A stretch of DNA of 56,243 bases from UBA8516 sp964434855 (GTDB lineage Archaea > Thermoproteota > Nitrososphaeria > Nitrososphaerales > Nitrosopumilaceae). The notes beneath the pieces were generated by a model that was not told the origin of the DNA, searched no databases, and was given only the letters and a program-made list of their open reading frames with translations. The position numbers were made by a program, and so were the translations under genes. Shown one piece after another: positions 43,195 to 51,811 of the stretch. The stretch is taken from assembly GCA_964434855.1 (NCBI GenBank), contig CAYSWR010000004.1, forward strand, positions 1-56,243. The letters are read 5' to 3'. Numbering within the stretch: the first letter of the stretch is position 1; the number at the start of each line of letters is the position of its first letter.

Positions 43195-44628
43195 TTGGAA
43201 ATACGGGAAGGACTGACTTTTGACGATGTGCTCCTAGTACCCAGACGTTCCAGTATAGTTACTAGATCTCAAACAAATCTGCAAACCAAACTATCAAAGA
43301 ACATCTCACTTAACATTCCTATTATTAGCGCAAATATGGATACAGTAACAGAATCTGCCATGGCTGTTGCAATGGCACGCGAAGGTGGAATCGGGATAAT
43401 ACATCGATTTCTTACAATTTCAGAACAAGTAAACGAGGTACTAAAAGTCAAACGTTCTGGAAGTGTAATAATTGAAAATCCCTACTTTATCAAACCGGAT
43501 CAATCTGTCAGAGAAGCTGTTAGTTACATGAAAGAAAAAGAAGTATCTGGTCTTTTGGTAACTGATTCTAATTCTAAACTGGTAGGAATTCTAACAAGAC
43601 GCGATATTATGTTTGAATCTGAAAGCACCAAACTTGTGAAAGATGTTATGACAAGTGATGTAGTGACAGCTAAATCAGGAATTAGTGTGTCAGAAGCAAA
43701 AAAAATTCTTCAAGAAAATAGAATAGAAAAACTTCCACTTGTTGATGAAAAAGGACTTGTAAAAGGTTTGATAACAAGCAAAGACATCATGAATACCGAT
43801 AACTATCCTGCTGCTTCAAAGGACAAAAAAGGGAGGCCTCTTGTTGGATCAGCAGTAGGAGTAAAAGGCGATTTTATGGAGCGAACAGAAGCATTACTTG
43901 AAGCTGGTGCTGATGTAATTGTTGTAGATATCGCGCATGGTCACAGTGATAACGCAATAAACACAGTTAGGTTGATAAAAAAGGCCTTCCCAACATCTGA
44001 ACTAATAGCAGGCAATGTAGCAACAGCTCAAGGAGCCGAAGATTTAATCAAAGAAGGAGTGGATGCAGTTAAAGTAGGCGTGGGCTCAGGTTCAATATGT
44101 ATAACCAGAGTAATAACAGGCTCTGGTGTGCCTCAGCTTACTGCAGTACTTGATTGTGCAAAAATTGGCAAAAAATACGACGTTCCAATAATTTCTGATG
44201 GTGGCATACGAACCTCTGGTGATGCAACCAAAGCATTAGCAGCTGGAGCATCTACTGTGATGGTTGGAGGTATACTTGGCGGAACAGATGAGAGCCCAGG
44301 CTCACCAGTGATGAAGAATGGAAAAAGATTCAAGATTTACAGAGGCATGGCTTCATTTTATGCCTCTCTTGGAAGAAAATCCAAAGAAACAGGGAGTGTA
44401 TCAATAAGTGAAGATCTTAATGATTATGTCGCTGAAGGAGTAGAAGCAATGGTTCCATACAAAGGCAGTGTAACAGATATCATAAAACAGCTGACAGGAG
44501 GAATCAGATCTGGATTAAGCTATTGTGGTGCAAACACAATTCAACAAATGCAAGAAAACGCTGAATTTATGAAAATGTCAAGGGCGGGTTTTGCAGAAAG
44601 CCAACCACATGATGTGGATCTGATGTAA
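43195..44628 (+). CDS. guaB: inosine-5'-monophosphate dehydrogenase
   Basis: 477 residues from TTG 43195. EGLTFDDVLLVPRRSS opens the barrel, two CBS domains interrupt it at about 90-205 (SGLLVTDSNSKLVGILTRRDI, EKLPLVDEKGLVKGLITSKD), the catalytic cysteine C302 lies in GSGSICITR, and the flap holds GMASFYASLG. It oxidises IMP to XMP, the rate-limiting step to GMP. CBS domains allow nucleotide control. Confidence 0.96.
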   Translation: MEIREGLTFDDVLLVPRRSSIVTRSQTNLQTKLSKNISLNIPIISANMDTVTESAMAVAMAREGGIGIIHRFLTISEQVNEVLKVKRSGSVIIENPYFIKPDQSVREAVSYMKEKEVSGLLVTDSNSKLVGILTRRDIMFESESTKLVKDVMTSDVVTAKSGISVSEAKKILQENRIEKLPLVDEKGLVKGLITSKDIMNTDNYPAASKDKKGRPLVGSAVGVKGDFMERTEALLEAGADVIVVDIAHGHSDNAINTVRLIKKAFPTSELIAGNVATAQGAEDLIKEGVDAVKVGVGSGSICITRVITGSGVPQLTAVLDCAKIGKKYDVPIISDGGIRTSGDATKALAAGASTVMVGGILGGTDESPGSPVMKNGKRFKIYRGMASFYASLGRKSKETGSVSISEDLNDYVAEGVEAMVPYKGSVTDIIKQLTGGIRSGLSYCGANTIQQMQENAEFMKMSRAGFAESQPHDVDLM

Positions 44629-44633
44629 TTCAC

Positions 44634-44645
44634 TTTTAAATATAG
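44634..44645 (+). promoter_or_regulatory. TATA box of the gene at 44666
   Basis: TTTTAAATATAG is centred 26 bp before ATG 44666. Confidence 0.5.
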
Positions 44646-44665
44646 TATACAAATTACTTCTTTTA

Positions 44666-45130
44666 ATGCTTAGCAAGAAAACTGTAATTGGAATCGGGAT
44701 AGGCAGTTTCTTAATCATATGGGGATCTATTTTTCTAATTCCTTCATTTGGTAAACAAACACAATCAATCGACGAAACAATTGGTAAGGTAGAAAATACC
44801 ATTTACCAGTTTGATGCACAAGAACATTTTCATGAAATACTAAATGTTACTGGAAGTTCATTTCATGTAAAGATAAAGACACCAGCTGATGGTCTACAAG
44901 TAGACGAGGCTTTCAAAAAGGAAGTTAACCTAGATTGGTATGGTCTGGAAGATGGACCACATAGAATTGAGGTTACAAATACCGGAGATTCTGACGTACG
45001 AGTATCTGGCACACTTGAATTCATAAGCAATCCAACCGAGTTTGCAAAACACATGCTGCCAATAATATCTGGTGTTGTAATAATTGGAATTAGTGCAGTT
45101 TTTTCAGTAAGAAAACCAAGAGGCTTTTAG
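44666..45130 (+). CDS. membrane protein with extracytoplasmic beta domain, uncharacterised
   Basis: 154 residues, not recognised. A transmembrane helix at about 6-25 (VIGIGIGSFLIIWGSIFLIP) and another at about 130-148 (MLPIISGVVIIGISAVF) enclose roughly 100 residues that should face outward. The outer part has a strand-rich look (YQFDAQEHFHEILNVTG, PHRIEVTNTGDSDVRVSGTL), as in small beta-sandwich domains. The short basic tail RKPRGF stays inside. Its own TATA box and converging pheA behind it indicate a single-gene transcript. Confidence 0.65.
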   Translation: MLSKKTVIGIGIGSFLIIWGSIFLIPSFGKQTQSIDETIGKVENTIYQFDAQEHFHEILNVTGSSFHVKIKTPADGLQVDEAFKKEVNLDWYGLEDGPHRIEVTNTGDSDVRVSGTLEFISNPTEFAKHMLPIISGVVIIGISAVFSVRKPRGF

Positions 45131-45942
45131 CTCAAATCTGCACGCGGATATGAACCAAGTACCTTGAGAAATACGGTATTTTCTTTTATCTTGGTCAACA
45201 CGTCAGCTATGCGAGATTCATTTTCATGGCCTTCAAAATCTACATAGAAATTGTATTCCCAAGGTGTGCTTTTTGTTGGACGCGATTCTATTTTTGTCAG
45301 ATTTATTTTATTTGAATTAAATTTCTCAAGAATGCTATAGAGTGCGCCTGGAATGTGCTTTATGGAAAATATTATTGATGTCTTATCTTTTCCAGTCTTT
45401 TCCTGTTTTTTCTTTGCAAGAACTAGAAATCTAGTATAGTTATTTGCATTATCTTCTATATTCTCTTTAATTATGGGAACTTTGTAGATTTCAGCAGCTC
45501 TCTTACTGGCAATGCATGCCGCGCTTTCACTTTTTAATTCAAGCAAAATTTTCACACTTCCGGCTGTATCATATGTAGGAATAGATTTCAGCTTGTGCTC
45601 CTGAATAAACTTTCTACATTGTCCAAGTGCTTGTGGATGAGAATATACGGTATCTATTTTTTTTAATTCTTGAAACCCGATCAAACAATGTTTTATTCTA
45701 TAATAGATCTCATCTACAACATTAAGAGTGGTAGACAAAAGCAGATCATAACTTTCGCCCACACTGCCTTCAAGAGAATTTTCAATAGGAAGTATGGAAT
45801 AATCCGTCTGACCTTTTTCTGTTGATTCCAAAACATCGTAAAACGTAGGATGTGGTATAGTTTCTATAGTATTTCTGAAAAAGTGGAACGCCGCTGCCTC
45901 ACTATAAGCGCCTCTTTCTCCTTGGAATGCAGCTCGAAGCAT
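45127..45942 (-). CDS. pheA: prephenate dehydratase
   Basis: 271 residues. The catalytic domain has AFQGERGAYSEAAAFHFF, ILPIENSLEGSVGESYDLLL, and the essential NYTRFLVLAKK; the C-terminal ACT domain (SIIFSIKHIPGALYSILEKF with ESRPTKSTPWEYNFYVDFEG) senses phenylalanine. No chorismate mutase domain. It makes phenylpyruvate for phenylalanine. It lies 5 bp after csl4 on the same strand and overlaps the converging membrane gene by 4 bp. Confidence 0.95.
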   Translation of the reverse strand: MLRAAFQGERGAYSEAAAFHFFRNTIETIPHPTFYDVLESTEKGQTDYSILPIENSLEGSVGESYDLLLSTTLNVVDEIYYRIKHCLIGFQELKKIDTVYSHPQALGQCRKFIQEHKLKSIPTYDTAGSVKILLELKSESAACIASKRAAEIYKVPIIKENIEDNANNYTRFLVLAKKKQEKTGKDKTSIIFSIKHIPGALYSILEKFNSNKINLTKIESRPTKSTPWEYNFYVDFEGHENESRIADVLTKIKENTVFLKVLGSYPRADLS

Positions 45943-45947
45943 TATTC

Positions 45948-46499
45948 TTACTGGGATCCTAGTTTTATAAAATCGCCGTTTCCAAACTTACTTGAAAGCT
46001 TTCTTTCTTCGATGTAGCCACAATCTACACATTTTACGTTACCGCCTATCTGTACTACTTTACCAGCACATTTGTTACACTGTGTAAATAAAACTCCAAG
46101 TTCAGGTTCGCTAATTGTTGCATGAATTGCTCCATTTAGGTGACTGATGATTTTGACCATGACGACATCACTTACTCTTGCAATGATTCTTTTCTTTGCA
46201 CCTCTTGCTTGACATATGCACTCAAGACCAGAATGTGTTGGTTTGCCATTTATGTACAACATGTTAATGGCAAACATGTTGTTCATCAGTGCAGCCACAT
46301 TTCCAATGACTAGATCATTTACTTGTGGAACTGCTGGTGACTTGAATCGATTAATATTTGCAATTCGATGAGTTTTATCAAATTCTTTGGTGCCTGCTAC
46401 TACAGATCTTATGGCATGTCCATCATCAAAGGTATTGTTACCTGTTTCAAATTCTTCAATGGTTGCAACTTTATCACCTGGTAGAATGAATTCAGACAA
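45948..46499 (-). CDS. csl4: exosome complex RNA-binding subunit Csl4
   Basis: 183 residues. The N-terminal domain (ILPGDKVATIEEFETG), central S1 domain (VGNVAALMNNMFAINMLYI) and C-terminal zinc ribbon (CNKCAGKVVQIGGNVKCVDCG) are in the order expected of Csl4. It caps the archaeal exosome and recruits substrates. Clustering with dph2 and pheA is not functionally obvious. Confidence 0.93.
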   Translation of the reverse strand: MSEFILPGDKVATIEEFETGNNTFDDGHAIRSVVAGTKEFDKTHRIANINRFKSPAVPQVNDLVIGNVAALMNNMFAINMLYINGKPTHSGLECICQARGAKKRIIARVSDVVMVKIISHLNGAIHATISEPELGVLFTQCNKCAGKVVQIGGNVKCVDCGYIEERKLSSKFGNGDFIKLGSQ

Positions 46500-46532
46500 T
46501 GCATAATTTTTGAACTTGTTGATTATAATTGT

Positions 46533-47528
46533 TTATAGCCAGTGGGGGATTTGCAAAAACTCCTCTATGCTTTCATTTTTTAATAATTTTAAAAGTGCAT
46601 TTGCCTGTGGCGTGGAAAGCACTGGCTTGTGAAAATGATTATCCGTAGATATCCTAGGGCATGCAACCTGAATGAAAGCATCAATTCCTTTTAGGTTGCC
46701 AAGTCTCTCATCTGTTATCTCAGTCAAAGCAAAGAGTTGAACCTTTTTACCTGCTTTCTCAAGCTCCTTTCTGAATTTTAGGGCTGTAGTTTTTGAAAAT
46801 TGCCCCTCCTTGAGGCCAACTATGATTCCAAAGGTTTCAGCCTCGGCTGCCTTGTATACTGCAAGAATTGCTTTTTTTTGCAGTTTCTGAGCAAACTCTG
46901 TAACCTCTCTTATCTCATCAAAATAAGGATCTAGTATGTATGTTGGTTTTCCAGTGGAAAGTGCAATTCCAGATGCATGAAAAGCACTCTGGCCTAAAAA
47001 CACATTGGCATCTACACTGTCTTTTGTTTCTGTTGTTGGATAAAACTCGCATCCAAAAACCTGTCCATCATTTAACTGGCCTTTTCCTTTTCCAATTTTT
47101 ACTGTGACTCCACCTTCTTCTAGAATTTTTTTTACTATCTCTATCTGTAGTAGATGTTGACTATCAGTTACTAATGAAACAGTCTTTCCTACAAGCTCAG
47201 TAGCACATTTCATTGCCACTTTGTCAAAGGAAATGTCGTCAAATGCATCAATAAGGATAATATTTTCACCAAATGTGGTGTCGTTTATCGTATGCCCTAT
47301 GTGAAAAAGTATCTCTGCACCTAATACTTTGGCACCGTTTGTATTCATGTCACATGTACCAAAACACGTATCCGCAAGAACATATGCAGGAATGCCAAAT
47401 CTTTCCATTATTTTTGATGCAGTTTCTTGGACTTTTGTAAGTATTCCATCAGGTCCATTCAAAGCAACCGAAACAGGTTTTCTTTTTTGGATCTCATCAA
47501 AAATCCTCTTTTCATCTACTACTATCAT
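46533..47528 (-). CDS. dph2: 2-(3-amino-3-carboxypropyl)histidine synthase Dph2
   Basis: 331 residues. The three iron-sulfur cysteines of archaeal Dph2 are each in place: one in DTCFGTCDMN near residue 58, one in VFGCEFYPT near 165 and one in VACPRIS near 285. It uses a [4Fe-4S] cluster and SAM to begin diphthamide formation on elongation factor 2. Length is typical. Confidence 0.94.
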   Translation of the reverse strand: MIVVDEKRIFDEIQKRKPVSVALNGPDGILTKVQETASKIMERFGIPAYVLADTCFGTCDMNTNGAKVLGAEILFHIGHTINDTTFGENIILIDAFDDISFDKVAMKCATELVGKTVSLVTDSQHLLQIEIVKKILEEGGVTVKIGKGKGQLNDGQVFGCEFYPTTETKDSVDANVFLGQSAFHASGIALSTGKPTYILDPYFDEIREVTEFAQKLQKKAILAVYKAAEAETFGIIVGLKEGQFSKTTALKFRKELEKAGKKVQLFALTEITDERLGNLKGIDAFIQVACPRISTDNHFHKPVLSTPQANALLKLLKNESIEEFLQIPHWL

Positions 47529-47580
47529 TTGTTGTTTTAAAGCTCATTCGTTTTTAATTTAAATCAAGCGAAGCTACACA

Positions 47581-47592
47581 ATATTTAATATC
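47581..47592 (+). promoter_or_regulatory. TATA box of the RAM-domain gene
   Basis: ATATTTAATATC is centred 27 bp before ATG 47613. Confidence 0.45.
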
Positions 47593-47612
47593 ATTTGATC
47601 TAACACCATGAC

Positions 47613-47849
47613 ATGGCAATTGCATTTGTTCTCATAAATGCAGAACTTGGAGCAGAAAATGAACTAGTAAACCAGCTAAAAGCTATTGAAAATGTCAAGT
47701 ATGTCTATGTTCTGTACGGTGCCTATGATTTAGTAGTAAAAATTGAAGCCCCTGATAATGCAACACTCAAAAAAACTATATCAAACAACCTAAGGCAACT
47801 CAAAAATGTGCGTTCTACACTCACAATGACTGTAATTGATGAAAACTAG
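47613..47849 (+). CDS. stand-alone Lrp/AsnC ligand-binding (RAM) domain protein
   Basis: 78 residues forming just the RAM domain: IAFVLINAELGAENELVNQL, VKYVYVLYGAYDLVVKIEAP and LKNVRSTLTMTVI. No helix-turn-helix precedes it; the gene starts at its own promoter. Such proteins can bind amino acids or mix with full-length Lrp regulators as a modulator. The stop overlaps tiaS by 11 bp, so coordinated expression is likely. Confidence 0.88.
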   Translation: MAIAFVLINAELGAENELVNQLKAIENVKYVYVLYGAYDLVVKIEAPDNATLKKTISNNLRQLKNVRSTLTMTVIDEN

Positions 47850-49161
47850 CTCTGTACTTCATATTGGCTTTGATGACACAGACTCAAGGAAGGGGATGTG
47901 TACAACATTTCTTGCATACAAGATTGTAGAATATCTAAAAAAAGAACATGTACAATTTTTGGACTATCCGCATCTGATCAGGTTTAATCCCAACATACCT
48001 TGGAAAACACGAGGCAATGGCGCAGTAGCTATGAAAATTAAAACTGAAAAACCAGATACTATTAAAAAAAACATAATTGAATTTATCAAGAAATACTCTT
48101 CAATAAACGAAGGTGCAAACCCTGGACTTGTTTTTTATCAGCAAGAAAAAATTCCCGAACATTTCTCTAAATTTAGTAAACTTGCATTATGTAGACTGAT
48201 CAGTAGAAACAAGGCAAAAGAATTCACTACAAAAAATGACATAGAATCATTTTATCTTGGGAATGGGCAGGGATTAGTAGGATCTGTTGGAGCAATAGGT
48301 TATTCTTTTGATGATCACACCTTTGAGTTTATCAGCTACAGAGATGAATCTAATTTTGGTAAGAAACGAGAAATCTCAAAAGAAAGTGTAAAGGAAATGC
48401 AAAATCTGACACGCCCAAGAACCTTTAACAGCTTTGACGAAGAAAAAAATCGAGTTTTAATTGCACCTCATGGACCTGATCCAGTACTTTTTGGTGTCCG
48501 AGGAGAAGACATTGAATCTGTTTTAAAAGGTGCATTGTTGGTAAAAGCTGCCGAAAAGTTTGCGGGTTATATGGTTTTTAGATCAAATCAAGGTACTGGG
48601 GCACACTTGAAAAATGAACTTGATGTATCGAATTTGAAACCATTTTCATCGGGAACCATTACTGGAAAGATCTCTGACCAGCCAAAAATTAAACTTGGAG
48701 GACATGTTATTTTTTCCATTATTAAAAATGGTCAAAAAGTTCAATGTGCTGTGTACAAACCTACAGGCATAACACAGATTGCTTCCAAGTTAATCAAAGG
48801 TGATCTAGTAAAGGTAGGTGGAGGTGTAAGAAAAGCATCGAAAAATCACAAGCGAACTCTAAATGTAGAATTTCTCAAAGTCTTAGAATTAGAAAAAAAT
48901 CTAAGAATGGTAAATCCGCTTTGTTATACTTGCAAAAAAAGAATGAAATCCAAGGGCAAAAACCAAGACTTTGAATGTATCAAGTGTGGAAGTACCTCAA
49001 AGCATAAAACGCTTGAAGAAATTCCACGAAAAATTGAAAAACGACTCTATGTGCCAATCATGTCTGCGCATAGACATCTAACTCGACCTCTACAAAGAAT
49101 TGGAAAATCAAATAAAAAAATTAACTTTTCTGACTCTGAAAAATGGTTTCATGTTTCTTAA
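47839..49161 (+). CDS. tiaS: tRNA(Ile2) 2-agmatinylcytidine synthetase TiaS
   Basis: 440 residues from ATG 47839. The start HIGFDDTDSRKGMCTTFLA, RFNPNIPWKTRGNGAVAM, an OB-fold segment (SSGTITGKISDQPKIKLGGH) and the C-terminal zinc ribbon (CYTCKKRM, ECIKCG) follow the TiaS domain order. It attaches agmatine to C34 of tRNA-Ile(CAT) so that it reads AUA. It is an archaeal speciality and essential where known. Confidence 0.94.
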   Translation: MKTSSVLHIGFDDTDSRKGMCTTFLAYKIVEYLKKEHVQFLDYPHLIRFNPNIPWKTRGNGAVAMKIKTEKPDTIKKNIIEFIKKYSSINEGANPGLVFYQQEKIPEHFSKFSKLALCRLISRNKAKEFTTKNDIESFYLGNGQGLVGSVGAIGYSFDDHTFEFISYRDESNFGKKREISKESVKEMQNLTRPRTFNSFDEEKNRVLIAPHGPDPVLFGVRGEDIESVLKGALLVKAAEKFAGYMVFRSNQGTGAHLKNELDVSNLKPFSSGTITGKISDQPKIKLGGHVIFSIIKNGQKVQCAVYKPTGITQIASKLIKGDLVKVGGGVRKASKNHKRTLNVEFLKVLELEKNLRMVNPLCYTCKKRMKSKGKNQDFECIKCGSTSKHKTLEEIPRKIEKRLYVPIMSAHRHLTRPLQRIGKSNKKINFSDSEKWFHVS

Positions 49162-49236
49162 TCTATGAAAAATCACTATCCAAAATTAAGACAAGAAACT
49201 AAATAATCTTAGAATGATTTCAATAATTAAATAACG

Positions 49237-49342
49237 TAGCGGGGAGTAGATTTGAACTACTGATTTGCGGGTATCTCATCAGTATTGATTATGAGCCCGC
49301 CGGGATGACTTTGCCCAAGTAGTCTGGCTTCCCCACCCCGCT
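49237..49342 (-). tRNA. elongator tRNA-Met (CAT) with two introns
   Basis: Acceptor arms AGCGGGG (from 49342) and CCCCGCT pair fully, discriminator A is at 49237, and the T arm AGTAG-TTCAAAT-CTACT is intact. The anticodon stem GCGGG/CCCGC encloses CTCATA, a 17-base insert at 49273-49289, then A: a canonical 37/38 intron. The D arm is too long by 14 bases; removing 49310-49323 leaves the loop AGCCAGGTCA between GGGA and TCCC, with the conserved GG restored. The mature tRNA would be 75 nt, without encoded CCA. Anticodon CAT at 49291-49293. Confidence 0.9.
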
Positions 49343-49344
49343 AA

Positions 49345-49361
49345 CTGAAAAGAAGTTTCAG
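49345..49361. repeat. short inverted repeat beside tRNA-Met
   Basis: CTGAAA at 49345-49350 and TTTCAG at 49356-49361 with a 5-base spacer lie between the tRNA 5' end and its TATA box. May be fortuitous or part of the promoter region. Confidence 0.35.
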
Positions 49362-49364
49362 GGT

Positions 49365-49373
49365 GATATATAC
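49365..49373 (-). promoter_or_regulatory. TATA box of tRNA-Met
   Basis: On the minus strand the sequence GTATATATC is centred about 26 bp before the tRNA 5' end at 49342. Confidence 0.5.
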
Positions 49374-49424
49374 GCTTTATCAAATTTTGGAAATAATTAA
49401 TAGGATTCACAAGATGTCAAAACT

Positions 49425-50516
49425 GTGAATAAAAAAATAAGAATCGCAGGAATTATTGGAGCAGTAATAGCTTCCATCATAATCCTAAATTCGCCTTCAA
49501 ACCCAATTGTTATTCCAGTACCAACAACAAATTCGACTGGAACAAAATCCGTAGAAATCGTTGCAACAAATCTTCAGAAACCTTGGGCTATGGATTTTGC
49601 GGATGATAGAATTTTCTTCACAGAAAAGGTTGGCAGAATAAGAGTAATCGATTCTGGTATCTTACTAGAAGAACCTCTTGCTAATTTGCATGTAGTAGAT
49701 ATTACTGATGGCGGACTGCTTGGTTTGACCTTACATCCTGACTTCGGAAACAACCATTTTCTCTATGTTTTTTATACATATGAGGAAGGAGAAAAACTCT
49801 GGAACAAGGTGATCAGAATCACTGAATCTGAAAACAAACTTACTGACGCTATAGTAATTCTGGACAAAATTCCTGGAGCAGAATTTGATAACGGCGGGGT
49901 AATAAAATTTGGTCCTGATGGAAAACTGTACATAGCAACTGGCGATGCTACAGATGAACACGCAGCACAAGACGTGCAATCGCTTTCAGGAAAAATTCTA
50001 AGACTAAATGACGATGGTACAATCCCTTCTGACAATCCATTTCATAATCCTGTGTTCTCATATGGACACAGAAATCCTCAAGGAATGGCGTGGGATAAAT
50101 CAGGAAATCTGTATGTAACAGAACATGGACCTACAAAAAATGATGAGATAAATTTTGTAAAAGCTGGACAAAACTTTGGTTGGCCCGATCAAGAGTGTTC
50201 AGGCGATAAAAATTTTGTAGACTCTTTAGTATGTTATAATCCAAGTTTGGAGCCTGCTGGTATAGTTTTTTATTCTTCCAACAAACTTGATCTTGAAAAT
50301 GATCTAATTATGGCAACTTTGCGTGGAACTAATTTGTACAAGTTAACCATAGATGACGGTATTATCACTGCACAACAAAGCATATTGGGTGGAGCTGGAA
50401 GGATAAGAGATGTAAATGAAGGACCAGATGGCTATCTTTACATACTTACAGGAAATACTGACGGAAGAGGATTTCCAGATAAAACCGATGACAAACTTAT
50501 CAGGATAGTAAAATAA
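49425..50516 (+). CDS. glucose/sorbosone dehydrogenase-like beta-propeller, membrane-anchored
   Basis: 363 residues from GTG 49425. A hydrophobic N-terminal segment (IAGIIGAVIASIIILNSP) anchors or exports it. The body is the PQQ-dependent sorbosone/glucose dehydrogenase propeller (LQKPWAMDFADDRIFFTEK, GLLGLTLHPDFGNNHFLYVF, GGVIKFGPDGKLYIATGD, YGHRNPQGMAWD, VTEHGPTKNDEINFV). It could oxidise sugars or aldehydes outside the membrane. PQQ or calcium use is inferred. Only one base separates its stop from hmgA. Confidence 0.85.
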   Translation: MNKKIRIAGIIGAVIASIIILNSPSNPIVIPVPTTNSTGTKSVEIVATNLQKPWAMDFADDRIFFTEKVGRIRVIDSGILLEEPLANLHVVDITDGGLLGLTLHPDFGNNHFLYVFYTYEEGEKLWNKVIRITESENKLTDAIVILDKIPGAEFDNGGVIKFGPDGKLYIATGDATDEHAAQDVQSLSGKILRLNDDGTIPSDNPFHNPVFSYGHRNPQGMAWDKSGNLYVTEHGPTKNDEINFVKAGQNFGWPDQECSGDKNFVDSLVCYNPSLEPAGIVFYSSNKLDLENDLIMATLRGTNLYKLTIDDGIITAQQSILGGAGRIRDVNEGPDGYLYILTGNTDGRGFPDKTDDKLIRIVK

Positions 50517-50517
50517 A

Positions 50518-51771
50518 TTGGCAAATTCATTAATTCCCAAGTTTTATGAAAAAAGTAAGAAAGAAAGGATCAAAGCAATAGCGTCATTTTGTGGTCTTTC
50601 AGAAAAAGACGTTAAAGTTCTGCAAAATGATGGCGGGATTTCATTTGATGAAGCAGATAAGATGGTTGAAAACGCAATAGGTACAGTATCCTTTCCACTT
50701 GGAATAGCTACAAGCTTTAGGATAAACAAAAAGGACTACCTTGTCCCGATGGTAATCGAAGAACCGTCAGTAATTGCTGCTGCCTCAAAGGCTGCAAAGA
50801 TAGCAAGAAAATGGGGCGGTTTTGTCATGAAGGCAGACGAATCATACAGTATTGGGCAGATTCAAGTCGTAGATGTCAATGTAAAGTCAGCTATTCCCAA
50901 GATTATGAAATCTTCTAAAGAAATTCTAAAACTTGCAAATTCAAAAAGCAAGACACTTTCTAAGATGGGAAAAGGTGCAAAACAAGTTTCGTGCAAAGTA
51001 ATCAAAACTGGTTCTGGTCCTATGTTGATTGTTGAACTCTTAATTGATGTTGGTGATGCGATGGGTGCAAACGTAACAAATACCATGTGTGAAGGTGTAG
51101 CACCTCTAATTGAAAAGTTAACAGGTGGAAGAGTGATACTAAGAATACTTTCAAACTATTCAACAAAAAGACTGGTAAGAGGCACTGCTGTTTTTGATAA
51201 AAATGAAGTAGGCGGGCAAAAAATAGTCGATAACATCATCCTAGCATACCAATTTGCAGCAAATGATCCATACAGAGCTGTAACTCATAACAAAGGAATC
51301 ATGAATGGAATAATTGCAGTCGCAAATGCAACCGGACAAGACACAAGAGCAATTGAAGCAGCAGCCCATGCATACGCCGCAAGAACTGGAAGATATGACT
51401 CACTTACAGAATGGAAAAAAGACAAGAAAGGAAACTTGGTTGGCAAAATTGAATTACCAATGTCTGTAGGAACTGTGGGTGGTATTGTAAATGTGCACCC
51501 AATGATCAAAATTTGTACAAAAATTATTGGAGTGAAATCTGCAAAAGAACTTGCATGTGTAATTGCAGCAACAGGTCTTGCACAGAACTTTAGCGCAATA
51601 CGAGCTCTTGCTTCTGAAGGAATACAAAAAGGACACATGAGACTACATGCAAAAAATATTGCCGCAGCTGCAGGTATCAAATCAGATAAGATAGATGAGG
51701 TAACAAAGAGAATGATAAAAGAAGGAAACGTCTCAGTACATCGCGCAAAAGAAATACTCAAAAAATCTTAG
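50518..51771 (+). CDS. hmgA: 3-hydroxy-3-methylglutaryl-CoA reductase, class II
   Basis: 417 residues from TTG 50518. Features such as IPKFYEKSKKERIKAIASF at the start, VIEEPSVIAAASKAAKIA, VGDAMGANVTNTMCEGVAP and AAAHAYAARTGRYDSL place it in the bacterial-like class II branch (Pseudomonas/Archaeoglobus type) rather than the class I of most archaea. It makes mevalonate for archaeal lipids. Class II enzymes often prefer NADH, so cofactor use could differ. Confidence 0.93.
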   Translation: MANSLIPKFYEKSKKERIKAIASFCGLSEKDVKVLQNDGGISFDEADKMVENAIGTVSFPLGIATSFRINKKDYLVPMVIEEPSVIAAASKAAKIARKWGGFVMKADESYSIGQIQVVDVNVKSAIPKIMKSSKEILKLANSKSKTLSKMGKGAKQVSCKVIKTGSGPMLIVELLIDVGDAMGANVTNTMCEGVAPLIEKLTGGRVILRILSNYSTKRLVRGTAVFDKNEVGGQKIVDNIILAYQFAANDPYRAVTHNKGIMNGIIAVANATGQDTRAIEAAAHAYAARTGRYDSLTEWKKDKKGNLVGKIELPMSVGTVGGIVNVHPMIKICTKIIGVKSAKELACVIAATGLAQNFSAIRALASEGIQKGHMRLHAKNIAAAAGIKSDKIDEVTKRMIKEGNVSVHRAKEILKKS

Positions 51772-51778
51772 CGCCCAA

Positions 51779-51788
51779 GATATATATC
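51779..51788 (+). promoter_or_regulatory. TATA box of the histidine operon
   Basis: GATATATATC, itself a palindrome, is centred 28 bp before TTG 51812 and supports this start for hisG. Confidence 0.5.
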
Positions 51789-51811
51789 TAAAAACCCTTG
51801 CTAGGACTACG

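Noticed and set aside
51285..51761. 158-codon frame antisense to HMG-CoA reductase
   Set aside because: Shadow of a conserved gene; Ala/Ile/Phe-rich without structure.
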